In this document: positions 8,881 through 16,416 of the stretch, one piece after another
Position numbering within the stretch: position 1 is the stretch's first letter
How the letters are laid out: every line of letters begins with the position of its first letter
From: Achromobacter dolens
Lineage (GTDB): Bacteria > Pseudomonadota > Gammaproteobacteria > Burkholderiales > Burkholderiaceae_B
Assembly: GCF_902859745.1 (NCBI RefSeq)
Contig: NZ_CADIJW010000019.1
Location: 1 to 64,000 of the forward strand
DNA: 64,000 nucleotides
Reading direction: 5' to 3'
The notes under the pieces: generated by a model
Databases searched by the model: none
The model's input: only the letters and a program-made list of their open reading frames with translations
Told to the model about the DNA's origin: nothing
Program-made: the position numbers and the translations under genes

Positions 8881-9013
8881 GGGGGCGGGCGAGGTTCCGG
8901 CGGAGGCCCAGATTATTGCAGATTTGTGACCTGTCCCTGGTTGCTTCAGGCAACTCTCGCCGTTCCCCGGGTCCGGCAAACCGCTCGCGCGCCGTCGCCG
9001 TCGGCGCGGCCCG

Positions 9014-9139
9014 CTAGAACTTCTGGTACTGGAACTCGATCTCCAGGGGCTTGCCCAGGTTGGCCGAGGTGTCGGCCTGGATCATCATGACCGCCAGCAG
9101 GCCCAGGTAGAGCAGGCACAGCCACAGGGTTTTTCTCAT
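9014..9139 (-). CDS. DltX-like membrane microprotein (41 aa)
   Basis: 41 residues: MRKT, one hydrophobic helix (about 5-20, LWLCLLYLGLLAVMMI), a short polar stretch, and the C-terminus EFQYQKF. This layout, one membrane helix then an aromatic Y-x-x-F end, is the mark of DltX in Gram-positive dlt operons. DltX's C-terminal Tyr is reported to carry the D-alanyl group from the MBOAT protein DltB to DltD. The ATG has AAGGA at correct distance and overlaps the stop of a 16-codon ORF that itself overlaps the dltD stop. Seen: topology, motif and coupling to a dltD-like gene. Inferred: acyl-carrier role. No MBOAT (dltB), dltA or dltC gene is in the window. Confidence 0.75.
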   Translation of the reverse strand: MRKTLWLCLLYLGLLAVMMIQADTSANLGKPLEIEFQYQKF

Positions 9140-9186
9140 CGCGCGGTGTCCTTGACGGCGTTCGGCGGGGGGGAGGGCGATTTCAT
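9136..9186 (-). CDS. 16-codon ORF linking dltD-like gene and DltX-like gene
   Basis: Reads MKSPSPPPNAVKDTAR. Its ATG overlaps the TGA of the dltD-like gene and its TGA overlaps the ATG of the microprotein, both as ATGA. It contains the AAGGA ribosome site of the microprotein. Most likely it lets ribosomes pass from dltD to the microprotein (translational coupling) and is not a functional peptide. It could also be chance. Confidence 0.4.
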   Translation of the reverse strand: MKSPSPPPNAVKDTAR

Positions 9187-10307
9187 GGGCGGAAGACCTC
9201 GGCGATGCGCTGGTTGACCCGCAGCCAGCCCAGTTCGCCCAGGTGCTGCACGTCGCGCAGGGTGCCGATCTCGTAGGGCGCATCGTACATGTCCATGCAG
9301 GCCATGGCGTAGCGCGCGCACAGCGCGTCGACCTGACGTTGCACGGGCGTGAAGCGGTCCAGGTCCCTGAAGACCATCGGGTGCAGCGGCTGCATCACGA
9401 ACAGGGCATTGACGCCGTGGTTGCGCAGCAGCCGCATCAGCGCTTCCAGCTCGCGCAGTTCGTCCTTGCCGGTCAGCGGCTGGGGCTGGAAGGCGGTCTT
9501 GCCGCCGGCCGCGACCGTTTGCAGGTATTTGTCGAAGAAATCGTCGCGCACGGCGTAGCGGTTGCGCGTCATCTGCGCCTGTTCGGCTTCCTGGGCCTCG
9601 CGCGCCAGGGCGTCCCAGTCCACCACCCGGGCCGCCGCCGTCGGGCCGGCGGCTTCCTGCTCGGGCGCGGGGGCGGCGTGCGCGGGCGTCCACAGTCCGA
9701 TCAGCCGCTGGCGGAAGACGTAGGCCTGCTCGGCCGCCATCGACCACGCCACCCGGGCGTCGCCCTTGTCGCGCAGCCAGCGCGCCACCTGTTCGCGGCC
9801 CTCGGGCTGGCGCAGCAGGCGCGGCAGCAGGGGATTGGCATGCTCGCGGAATTCATCCGGGCCCAGCCCGCCGTCGCCGTCGAACCAACCCGGCGACACC
9901 ATGATGACGACGCGCGAGGCGGACGACAGGTCGTCGGCCAGCGCCGCCAGCACCAGTTGCATGCCCAGCGACTGGAAGCCGGAATGGCCGTAGGCCATGA
10001 CCGGCATGCGCAGCTCGTCGGCCAGGAAGCGGTAGGGCACGAAGCGCAGGTCGGTGCTGGTCAACTCGGACGACCCCAGCACCACCAGCCGGTCGCCGGT
10101 GCGCAGCGCCTGGCTCAGCCGCGACAGGTTGCGGGTCTGGTCTTCCAGGGTGTTGCCGAGGTTATGGATGTAGACCCCGGTCGCCGCTTCGGCGCACGGG
10201 CCGGTGCGCAGGGCCAGCCAGTGCCAGGCGCCCCAGCCCGCGGCCAGCGCCACCGACAAGGCCAGCGCCGCCGCCAGCGCATGCTGCCCGAGGGTGCGTG
10301 TGAACAT
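9183..10307 (-). CDS. DltD-like periplasmic O-acyl (D-alanyl) transfer protein
   Basis: 374 residues. An N-terminal membrane anchor (about 8-32) precedes an SGNH-like domain: RLVVLGSSELTSTDLRF near residue 73-89 (GSSE block with the catalytic Ser), GHSGFQSLGMQL, VVIMVSPGWFDGDGG, and the C-terminal RDVQHLGELGW block with the Asp/His of the triad at about 352 and 355. These are the DltD blocks. DltD moves D-alanine onto cell-envelope polymers outside the membrane; a D-alanylation locus (dra) is known in Bordetella. Upstream is the divergent mogA; downstream is the coupled microprotein, then pit. The rest of the dlt set is absent here. The ribosome site is poor. Confidence 0.85.
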   Translation of the reverse strand: MFTRTLGQHALAAALALSVALAAGWGAWHWLALRTGPCAEAATGVYIHNLGNTLEDQTRNLSRLSQALRTGDRLVVLGSSELTSTDLRFVPYRFLADELRMPVMAYGHSGFQSLGMQLVLAALADDLSSASRVVIMVSPGWFDGDGGLGPDEFREHANPLLPRLLRQPEGREQVARWLRDKGDARVAWSMAAEQAYVFRQRLIGLWTPAHAAPAPEQEAAGPTAAARVVDWDALAREAQEAEQAQMTRNRYAVRDDFFDKYLQTVAAGGKTAFQPQPLTGKDELRELEALMRLLRNHGVNALFVMQPLHPMVFRDLDRFTPVQRQVDALCARYAMACMDMYDAPYEIGTLRDVQHLGELGWLRVNQRIAEVFRP

Positions 10308-10586
10308 GAGGAACCAGGAAGGCGCGGCGCGCGGATCGGGGTGAAAGAGAGGATTGTGAGCGGATGTTATCCAGCCCCCATGACCGAGACAAGGGCGCAA
10401 ACCCGCGGGTGCCCGCGGATTCCCCTTTTTGCCACAGGGGGACCGGCGCCCCCGGCCGGCCGCCGGGCGGAGAATGCGATAGCATCCCTGTCTGGCGGGG
10501 TCCTGGATTTCCAGGATTGACCGCGCCCCGGCCCGCCGGCGGCGCCCGTGCCCCGCGCCTTCCGTCCACCCCACGCCCGATCGCCC

Positions 10587-11234
10587 ATGACCGCCCCTAC
10601 CCGTATCGCCCGCCGCCATCCCGACGAACTGATCATCGGCCTGGTGTCGATTTCCGACCGCGCGTCGGCCGGCGCCTACCAGGACGAGGGCCTGCCGTCC
10701 CTGCGCGCCTGGCTGGGCGGCGCGCTGGCCTCGCCGTGGCAGGCGGTGGACCGGCTGATCCCCGACGAGGCGGCCCGCATCTCCGAGACGCTGATCGAGC
10801 TGGTCGACACCTGCGGCTGCGATCTGGTCCTGACCACCGGCGGCACCGGTCCGGCGCGGCGCGACGTCACGCCCGAGGCCACGCTGGCGGTCGGCACCAA
10901 GGAAATGCCGGGCTTCGGCGAGCAGATGCGCCAGATCAGCCTGCGCTTTGTGCCCACCGCGATCCTGTCGCGGCAGGTCGCCGTGGTCCGTGAACGGCCG
11001 GCGCATGCCGCCCTGATCGTGAACCTGCCGGGCCAGCCCAAGGCGATCCGCGAGACGCTCGAGGGCCTGAAGGCCGACGATGGCTCGACGCTGGTGCCGG
11101 GCATCTTCGCCGCCATTCCCTATTGCATCGACCTGATCGGCGGGCCCTATGCCGAGACCCGTCCCGAGGTCATCGCCGCATTCCGCCCCAAGTCGGCGCG
11201 CCGCCCGCAGCCGTCGCCGGACGCTGCGGTATAG
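10587..11234 (+). CDS. mogA: Molybdopterin adenylyltransferase MogA
   Basis: 215 residues. The MPT-binding motifs are plain: IIGLVSISDRASAGAYQDEGLPSL near the start, the GGTG loop in LVLTTGGTGPARRDVTPEAT, and NLPGQPKAIRE. MogA activates molybdopterin by adenylylation before MoeA inserts molybdate. Start ATG follows a GC-rich region; the upstream in-frame ATG at 10548 adds an unconserved tail. The 279-bp gap between dltD and mogA holds both divergent promoters; I see no further gene there. Confidence 0.92.
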   Translation: MTAPTRIARRHPDELIIGLVSISDRASAGAYQDEGLPSLRAWLGGALASPWQAVDRLIPDEAARISETLIELVDTCGCDLVLTTGGTGPARRDVTPEATLAVGTKEMPGFGEQMRQISLRFVPTAILSRQVAVVRERPAHAALIVNLPGQPKAIRETLEGLKADDGSTLVPGIFAAIPYCIDLIGGPYAETRPEVIAAFRPKSARRPQPSPDAAV

Positions 11235-11273
11235 TTCGCCGCCTCTTTCCATTCCTTGCCAGAGAGTCCCGAT

Positions 11274-11621
11274 ATGAAGGTCCGTACCGCCTTGTCCCTC
11301 ACCGCCGTCGTGCTCGCCGTGTCCGCCTGCGCCAACGTCAAAGACGTCCGCGACCGCGATCCGGTGTTCTACGGCTCGACCCCGCGCACGGCCGAGGACT
11401 ACACCAACTGCGTTGCCGCGGCCTGGAAGGACCAGGGCGTGCGCTTCGAGCGCAAGGCGGTGCGCAACGGCTTCGAGCTGATCCAGTCGGACAGCCTGGG
11501 CGTCGAGGCGGTGCTGACCACCACCACCTGGAAGGGCAAGACCGAGGCGCGCCTGTCGACCCGCATCGCGCGGCGCGACCAGACCCTGATCGAACCCGCC
11601 AACCTGTGCCTGCAACAGTGA
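11274..11621 (+). CDS. Small outer-envelope lipoprotein
   Basis: 115 residues. The signal peptide MKVRTALSLTAVVLAVSAC ends in a lipobox (LAVSAC), so Cys19 would be lipidated. The rest is a small domain with two further Cys residues (NC at the AEDYTNC helix and one near the end, NLCLQQ) that could pair. I do not recognise a family; similar lipoproteins are common in Bordetella/Achromobacter. The ATG of the next gene overlaps its TGA, so it is co-translated with an M23 peptidase and may help in cell-wall work (inference). Confidence 0.75.
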   Translation: MKVRTALSLTAVVLAVSACANVKDVRDRDPVFYGSTPRTAEDYTNCVAAAWKDQGVRFERKAVRNGFELIQSDSLGVEAVLTTTTWKGKTEARLSTRIARRDQTLIEPANLCLQQ

Positions 11622-12505
11622 TGCCGCGACGCCGAGACATGCTGCGGCTGGGCCTGGCCGCGGCCGCGGTGGGCCTGGCCCTGCCGGTGCGCGCCAAGCA
11701 AGCGCCGGCCGCGCAGCAGGGCGGTTTCATCAGCCGCAAGCTCAATGCGCCGGTGCCGGGCGGCGTCGCCGTGCTGGCGCTGGGCGACGCGGCGACGGCG
11801 CCCGAGGTCACCTACCGCGACCGCCGCGTGCTGGTGGTGCGCGAAGATGGCAAGCAGTGGATCGCCGTGGTCGGCATCCCGCTGGCGGTCAAGCCGGGCC
11901 CACAGGAAATCTCCGTGCGCGACGGCGCCGGCACGCGCCAACTGCCGTTCACCGTGCGCGCCAAGGAATACGTGGCGCAGCACATCACGCTGAAGAATCC
12001 GCGCCAGGTCAATCCCGATCCTGAAGACATGAAGCGCATCGAGCGCGAGATGACCGAGCAGAGCGCCGCCAATCGCGCCTATCGCGCCGGCGTCACGCCC
12101 AGCAACCTGCTGCTGGACCGTCCGGTCAGCGGCGGCCGCCTGTCCAGTCCGTTCGGCCTGCGCCGCTTCTTCAACGGCGAGGAACGCAATCCGCACTCCG
12201 GCCTGGATTTCGCCGTGCCGGCTGGCACGCCGATCAAGGCGCCGGCCGCCGGCGTGGTGTCGTTGGTGGGGGATTATTTCTTCAACGGCAAGACCGTCTT
12301 CCTGGACCATGGCCAGGGCTTGGTCAGCATGTTCTGCCACATGTCGGCCATTGACGTGAAGGTCGGCGATGTCGTGCCGCGCGGCGGGGTGGTCGGCAAG
12401 GTCGGCGCGACCGGCCGGGCGACGGGCCCCCACTTGCATTGGAACGTCAGCCTGAACGATGCGCGGGTCGACCCCGCGATCTTCATCGGCGCCTTCAAGC
12501 CCTGA
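11621..12505 (+). CDS. M23 family metallopeptidase (LytM/peptidoglycan endopeptidase type)
   Basis: 294 residues. The N-terminus has a twin-Arg-like signal (PRRRDMLRLGLAAAAVGLAL), so export, perhaps by Tat, is likely. The C-terminal half is the LytM domain with zinc ligands His192 and Asp196 in HSGLDF and the HLH motif at 271-273. All expected ligands are present, so it should be an active endopeptidase and not a degenerate activator. Its ATG overlaps the lipoprotein stop (TGATG). The 88-bp gap after it toward the convergent hypothetical gene shows no strong terminator. Confidence 0.9.
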   Translation: MPRRRDMLRLGLAAAAVGLALPVRAKQAPAAQQGGFISRKLNAPVPGGVAVLALGDAATAPEVTYRDRRVLVVREDGKQWIAVVGIPLAVKPGPQEISVRDGAGTRQLPFTVRAKEYVAQHITLKNPRQVNPDPEDMKRIEREMTEQSAANRAYRAGVTPSNLLLDRPVSGGRLSSPFGLRRFFNGEERNPHSGLDFAVPAGTPIKAPAAGVVSLVGDYFFNGKTVFLDHGQGLVSMFCHMSAIDVKVGDVVPRGGVVGKVGATGRATGPHLHWNVSLNDARVDPAIFIGAFKP

Positions 12506-12593
12506 CCCGGCTCGGATCCGTCGGCGCGGCAAGGCCGCGCCGGGCGCGGGCGCCGCTTGAAACCCGGAAGGCCTGGGAAAGGGCCGGCCGCCC

Positions 12594-12908
12594 TCAGGCG
12601 GTGGCCGCCTGCGGCGCGGCCGCGTCCTGCGCTTGTTGCAGGGAGATGCGGTGCAGGATGTACTGATGCATGCGCTCGGCGTACATCATCTTGTCCAGCA
12701 TGCCGTGCAACTGCACTTCCTGTTCATCCAGGCAGTTGTCGTATTTGGTCTTGGCCTCGGCATAGGTCAGGCCGGTGTTGCGCAGGCTGTTGATGAACGA
12801 TTCCCGCGATTGATGCAGCAGGCGCAGGCCTTCTTCCCCCTTGGCGAATCGTCTTCGCGCCAGGGAGAGCTGGTCGGCCGCTTCTTTCAATTCCTGTGTC
12901 AGATCCAT
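12594..12908 (-). CDS. Hypothetical helical protein
   Basis: 104 residues, not recognised. Almost all helical and rich in charged residues with heptad-like leucines (ELKEAADQLSLARRRFAKGEEGLRLLHQSRE), so a coiled coil is likely. One Cys (DNCLDEQEV). No signal peptide or membrane helix. Codon use is like its neighbours and the frame is clean, which supports a real gene; the ribosome site is weak. Convergent with the M23 gene. Confidence 0.6.
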   Translation of the reverse strand: MDLTQELKEAADQLSLARRRFAKGEEGLRLLHQSRESFINSLRNTGLTYAEAKTKYDNCLDEQEVQLHGMLDKMMYAERMHQYILHRISLQQAQDAAAPQAATA

Positions 12909-13082
12909 CTTGCTGCTTCATGCGTGTTCCGCCGGGCCTGGCGCCGGGGGAGCGCCATTCTTTCACGAACCGGGGTCTTGCGCATTACTACGGCAGGGCG
13001 TGCGCGAGTTTAAGGTCACGGGGCAACCCGCGGGGGCGCGCCCGCCGTGGCGGCAGGCCGGCGCGAACGCCGGCCCCGCGGC

Positions 13083-13349
13083 TCAGCGGCGGTGGTGCTG
13101 GGGGCGGCTCGCCGGGGCCGGGCCGCGCTCATCCTTGTGACGGAAGTTGATGCGGCCCTTGGTCAGATCGTACGGCGACATTTCCAGCGTGACGCGGTCG
13201 CCGGCCAGGATGCGGATGCGGTGCTTGCGGATGCGGCCGGAGGCGTAGGCGCCCACTTCGATGCCGTTGTCCAGGGTGACGCGGTAGCGGCTATCGGGCA
13301 GCACTTCGTCGACGATGCCGTCCAGTTCGATGAGTTCTTCTTTAGCCAT
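13083..13349 (-). CDS. infA: Translation initiation factor IF-1
   Basis: 88 residues. An OB-fold like E. coli IF-1: [52 protein letters not shown]. It carries an extra Pro/His/Arg-rich tail of about 16 residues beyond the E. coli end. The ATG has AAGGAG at ideal distance. Betaproteobacteria often have two infA genes, one in the ribosomal-protein operon and one standing alone; this looks like the stand-alone copy, since no ribosomal genes are near. IF-1 binds the 30S A-site during initiation. Confidence 0.95.
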   Translation of the reverse strand: MAKEELIELDGIVDEVLPDSRYRVTLDNGIEVGAYASGRIRKHRIRILAGDRVTLEMSPYDLTKGRINFRHKDERGPAPASRPQHHRR

Positions 13350-13374
13350 TCTCTACTCCTTGATCAATACGCGC

Positions 13375-13395
13375 CGCCATGCCGTCGGCATGGCG
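13375..13395. promoter_or_regulatory. Leader palindrome upstream of infA
   Basis: Perfect 10-bp arms (CGCCATGCCG / CGGCATGGCG) around a single T, ending about 25 bases before the infA start codon. In the mRNA it gives a tight hairpin just above the ribosome site. No T-run follows, so it is not a terminator. It may affect infA translation; the mechanism is unknown. Confidence 0.45.
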
Positions 13396-13961
13396 CGCCA
13401 CCCGGGGATGGCGAGCGCGTCGGACTCTGTTGGCCAGGTCCAGCGGTTGAACGTAAAACGTCCGGGCAAGCGCGGGTATGGGCCACGGCATCCCAAGCGG
13501 ATGTCTGAAATGACGGATACTCGCGCCGCGAGGGCAGGGTGCGCGTGATGCGCAGCTTGGTCGCGGGTCGGCGCTTGTGGCGCGTCGCCGGAAGAAGCGG
13601 GTTGGAGTGTCTGCTGCGATGCCGGGCGACGCGGGTCGCGCCACGGGGCAAGGGCAGGTTTCACCCAAGAAAACCGGTTGCAGCGTTGCGGGAATGCCGG
13701 GCGTAAGTCCGGCCAGACCCGCCACTGCGGGTAGGTACTCAGACTGCCACCGTGGGTTGGCACTCAAAGTTGTGAACGAAGCCCGGTTTTTGCGGAAAAA
13801 TCACGGACTTATGTTACTGCAAAGCGCAATGATTAGCCAGTTTTTATCCGGCCTGGCGGCGTGATAGTTGCTATTGAACGACTGCGTCGCGCCCGATCCG
13901 GGCATTGGAAAGGCGGGCGGCGCTCGCCCCGCGCCGCCGGAGGCGGGGCGGAGGGCGTCCC
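13396..13961. other. 566-bp stretch without a convincing gene
   Basis: Between infA and the SRPBCC gene (both minus strand). Frames open here on either strand are short, biased in composition and have no ribosome site. Around 13,790-13,860 the sequence turns AT-richer (TTTTTGCGGAAAAATC, TTATGTTACTGC), as in a promoter region for infA. A long infA leader or a small RNA could lie here, but I see no structure that proves one. Confidence 0.4.
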
Positions 13962-14501
13962 TCATTGCGCCGCGATGCGCGCCTGGTAGTCCGTTTCCCA
14001 GCGCTGCAGCGCCGACCAGAACGGGCCTGGCGCGCGGCCGGCCTGGCGCGCCGCCAGCACGCCCAGGTGCGCATGCCAGCCGGCGGCCACGTCGATCATG
14101 TCGGCACGCGAGGCCAGCTTGCGGTGTGTCAGCACCAGGCGGGTGCCTTCGCCTTGCGGCGACAGCTCGAACGTGACTTCAGACGGCTGGCCCTGCGAGC
14201 CGCCCCAGGTGAACGCAAGCAGCCTGGGCGGTTCGCAGCGGGTGATGATGCCGTGGGTGGTGACGCCGTTCTCATAGGGCTTGTAGGGCGCCGGCGTGGG
14301 CTCGGCCACGGATGACAGATCGGCGTGCACGAAGCGCAGCGTGACGCCGCCGCCTTCGCGCAGCTCCATGTCGCCGCTCGCCAGCCACAGCCCGCGCTTG
14401 TCGGATTCGGTCAGGAAGGCCCAGACCTGTTCCACGCTGCCGGGCAGGACGCGGGTGAAGCAAAGGGAGGTGGGGCTGGTGACGACAGCGTAATCACTCA
14501 T
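13962..14501 (-). CDS. SRPBCC (AHSA1-type) domain protein
   Basis: 179 residues. Typical AHSA1/START-like cavity protein: FTRVLPGSVEQVWAFLTESDKRGLWLASGDMELREGG, CEPPRLLAFTWG, EVTFELSPQGEGTRLVLTH and a final GWHAHLGVLAAR helix. Function unknown. It overlaps the ArsR gene upstream by eight bases; ArsR-SRPBCC pairs of this kind are widespread, the regulator controlling the pair. Start ATG follows directly inside the end of arsR, so translation is probably coupled. Confidence 0.88.
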   Translation of the reverse strand: MSDYAVVTSPTSLCFTRVLPGSVEQVWAFLTESDKRGLWLASGDMELREGGGVTLRFVHADLSSVAEPTPAPYKPYENGVTTHGIITRCEPPRLLAFTWGGSQGQPSEVTFELSPQGEGTRLVLTHRKLASRADMIDVAAGWHAHLGVLAARQAGRAPGPFWSALQRWETDYQARIAAQ

Positions 14502-14859
14502 GTTGGCTCTCCGAAGATGCGGTCGGGGGCGCATGGGCGGCCAGCGCGGCTTCGAGCGCGTCCAGCCTGCCCGACCAGAAGTGTTCATAAAAGCGCAGCC
14601 ATTGCATGGCTTCGGCCATCGGGGCCGGATTCAGGCTGCATACATGGCTGCGGCCGTTGACGGTCCGCCGCAGCAGGCCGGCCCGTTCCAGCGCCTGCAC
14701 GTGTTTGGAGGCGCCGGCAAAACTCATGCGCAGGGGCGCGGCCAGTTCACCGATGGTCCTGTCTCCGCCGGCCAGGCGCCGCAGCATGTCGCGGCGCGTG
14801 GGATCGGCCAGCGCGCGAAAGACGGCATCGAGGGATGGAGGAGGCAGTGGTTCAACCAT
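14494..14859 (-). CDS. ArsR-family winged-helix regulator
   Basis: 121 residues. Winged helix typical of ArsR: VFRALADPTRRDMLRRLAGGDRTIGELAAPLRMSFAGASKHVQALERAGLLRRTVNGRSHVCSLN. No metal-binding Cys box, so it belongs to the group paired with SRPBCC proteins and not to metal sensors. No ribosome site precedes the ATG. A good -10 ends about eight bases upstream of the ATG, so the mRNA may be leaderless. An inverted repeat covers the start codon. Confidence 0.88.
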   Translation of the reverse strand: MVEPLPPPSLDAVFRALADPTRRDMLRRLAGGDRTIGELAAPLRMSFAGASKHVQALERAGLLRRTVNGRSHVCSLNPAPMAEAMQWLRFYEHFWSGRLDALEAALAAHAPPTASSESQHE

Positions 14860-14896
14860 GAGGTTGAATATAGCCGTGCTTCTCGTCCAAGCTCAA
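14851..14896 (-). promoter_or_regulatory. arsR promoter and overlapping operator
   Basis: Read on the minus strand: -35 TTGAGC (14891-14896), 18-base spacer, -10 TATATT (14867-14872). A perfect inverted repeat TTCAACC-ATGA-GGTTGAA (14851-14868) covers the -10 end and the start codon; a second TTCAAC copy lies at 14904-14909. The transcript would begin at about the ATG. This fits ArsR autorepression. Confidence 0.55.
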
Positions 14897-14912
14897 CTGT
14901 ATGGTTGAATTT

Positions 14913-15344
14913 TTATGTAACGGCGTGGGGCAACGCCGTTTCCGCGTCCTCGTAGGCCTCGGAATACTGCGGCAAGGTATCGGTGATGTCGAACCAGGGC
15001 GCCTTGCTGGCGACGTGGCAATGCGCGCCGGGCTTGACGCCGGGGTCGTCGTCCAGCGCGCCCAGGGGCAGGCCGTAGATGTCGGGCGTTTGGTCGAAGC
15101 GGCTGAGCAGCGGCGTGCCGCAGGCTTCGCAGAAGCCGCGGTAGTTGCCCGGCGACGAGCAGTACCAGGTGACGTGGTTTTCCCCTTTGGTCCAGGCGAA
15201 GTCCTTGGCCTGCACGGTGGCTCGGCTGCGGAAGGCGGCGCCGTGCGACTTGCGACACATGGCGCAATGGCAGTTCAGGGCGTCGGTGAGCGGCCCGGTG
15301 ATCTGGTAGGTAACGCGGCCGCAGAGGCAGGAACCGTTGAGCAT
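14913..15344 (-). CDS. GFA-family (CENP-V fold) zinc protein
   Basis: 143 residues. Zinc-binding Cys pattern of the GFA family: GSCLCGRVTYQI, then NCHCAMCRKSHGAAF, then FCEACGTPLLSRF. Family members were first described as glutathione-dependent formaldehyde-activating, but most have unknown roles. The ATG is chosen where the conserved LNGSCLCG block begins; the longer reading is not conserved-looking. A second GFA gene lies at 36.6 kb. Only 53 bases separate it from the arsR start. Confidence 0.85.
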   Translation of the reverse strand: MLNGSCLCGRVTYQITGPLTDALNCHCAMCRKSHGAAFRSRATVQAKDFAWTKGENHVTWYCSSPGNYRGFCEACGTPLLSRFDQTPDIYGLPLGALDDDPGVKPGAHCHVASKAPWFDITDTLPQYSEAYEDAETALPHAVT

Positions 15345-15478
15345 GATGACCGCCTGTCGGAAGGGGGGGCGAGACTTTGAATATACCCGCCGCCCGCGAC
15401 CGTGGCGCGGGCCTATATGACGGATGTCTTTCAGTCGGTTGCCGTGACCCCTATTTTCAGCCAAATGATTCGATCGCC

Positions 15479-15512
15479 AGGTCATCGCGCTGTCATGCCG
15501 CGAAAACAGAAT
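15479..15512 (+). promoter_or_regulatory. Pho box and -10 upstream of phnC
   Basis: AGGTCAT-CGCG-CTGTCAT (15479-15496) is two 7-bp PhoB half-sites at the standard 11-bp period. A -10-like CAGAAT (15507-15512) starts ten bases after the box, the spacing seen in Pho promoters, and there is no -35. This implies induction of phnCDE by phosphate starvation through PhoB. Confidence 0.65.
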
Positions 15513-15544
15513 GCGCGAATGAACCAATCCAAGGGGATTCAACG

Positions 15545-16387
15545 ATGACCTACGCCATCGAAGTACAGGGGCTGAGCAAGTCCTTCCATCCCGGCGCCCG
15601 TGCGCTGGACAACGTCGACCTGCGCGTGGCGGACGGCGAGATGGTGGCGCTGCTGGGCGCCTCGGGCTCGGGCAAGTCGACGCTGCTGCGCCATCTGGCA
15701 GGCTTTGTGGTCGGCGACGCGGGGCAGGGCAGCGTCACGGTCAACGGCCAACTGATCCAGCGACATGGCCGCCTGTCGCGCCAGGTGCGCGGCGCGCGCG
15801 CCAGCATCGGCTTCGTGTTCCAGCAATTCAACCTGGTGGGCCGCCTGCCGGTCATCACCAATGTGCTGACCGGCCTGTTGCCGCGGGTGCCGCTGTGGCG
15901 CAGCCTGACGCGCGTGTTCCTGCGCGACGAAGTGCGCCAGGGGCTCGACGCGCTTGCCCAGGTTGGTATAGACGACTACGCATTTCAGCGCGCTTCGACG
16001 CTGTCCGGCGGCCAGCAGCAGCGCGCCGCCATCGCCCGCACGCTGGTGCAGAACGCCCGCGTGATTCTGGCCGACGAGCCGATCGCCTCGCTCGACCCCG
16101 AATCCTCGCGCCGCGTGATGGACACGCTGGCGCACATCAACCGCAGCCGCAAGGTGGCCGTGGTGGTCTCGCTGCACCAGGTTGATGTGGCGTTGCGCTA
16201 CTGCCCGCGCGTGGTGGCGCTGCGCCACGGCAAGGTGGTCTACGACGGCCCCTCGGCCGACCTGACGCCGGCCATGCTGCGCGACCTGTACGGCTCGGAA
16301 CTGAGCGAGCTGCTTCCCGAATACACGCCGCAAGCCCAGCCCCTGCCGGGCCTTGCGTCGCTTTCCCGACAGGCCTGCGCGGCCTGA
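15545..16387 (+). CDS. phnC: Phosphonate ABC transporter ATP-binding protein PhnC
   Basis: 280 residues. ABC ATPase with Walker [11 protein letters not shown]-loop [12 protein letters not shown], signature [15 protein letters not shown], Walker [14 protein letters not shown] and the H-loop SLHQVD. The text around the Q-loop ([27 protein letters not shown]) is characteristic of PhnC. ATG at 15545 sits after AAGGGG and behind a Pho box. First gene of phnCDE, which takes up phosphonates; PhnD is the binding protein and PhnE the membrane part. Separated from the C-P lyase operon by about 10 kb. Confidence 0.93.
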   Translation: MTYAIEVQGLSKSFHPGARALDNVDLRVADGEMVALLGASGSGKSTLLRHLAGFVVGDAGQGSVTVNGQLIQRHGRLSRQVRGARASIGFVFQQFNLVGRLPVITNVLTGLLPRVPLWRSLTRVFLRDEVRQGLDALAQVGIDDYAFQRASTLSGGQQQRAAIARTLVQNARVILADEPIASLDPESSRRVMDTLAHINRSRKVAVVVSLHQVDVALRYCPRVVALRHGKVVYDGPSADLTPAMLRDLYGSELSELLPEYTPQAQPLPGLASLSRQACAA

Positions 16388-16416
16388 CCCCGCCCGTTTC
16401 CTACCCGGAGCTTTCC

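Noticed and set aside
6653-8953. A single 766-codon minus-strand gene covering the DsbA-like gene and part of pit
   Set aside because: Only its last 216 codons are sensible (the DsbA-like protein). The rest is an off-frame reading of the pit gene.
13577-13864. Possible small gene in the gap upstream of infA
   Set aside because: No ribosome site, basic low-complexity sequence, no domain; frames on the other strand are equally open.
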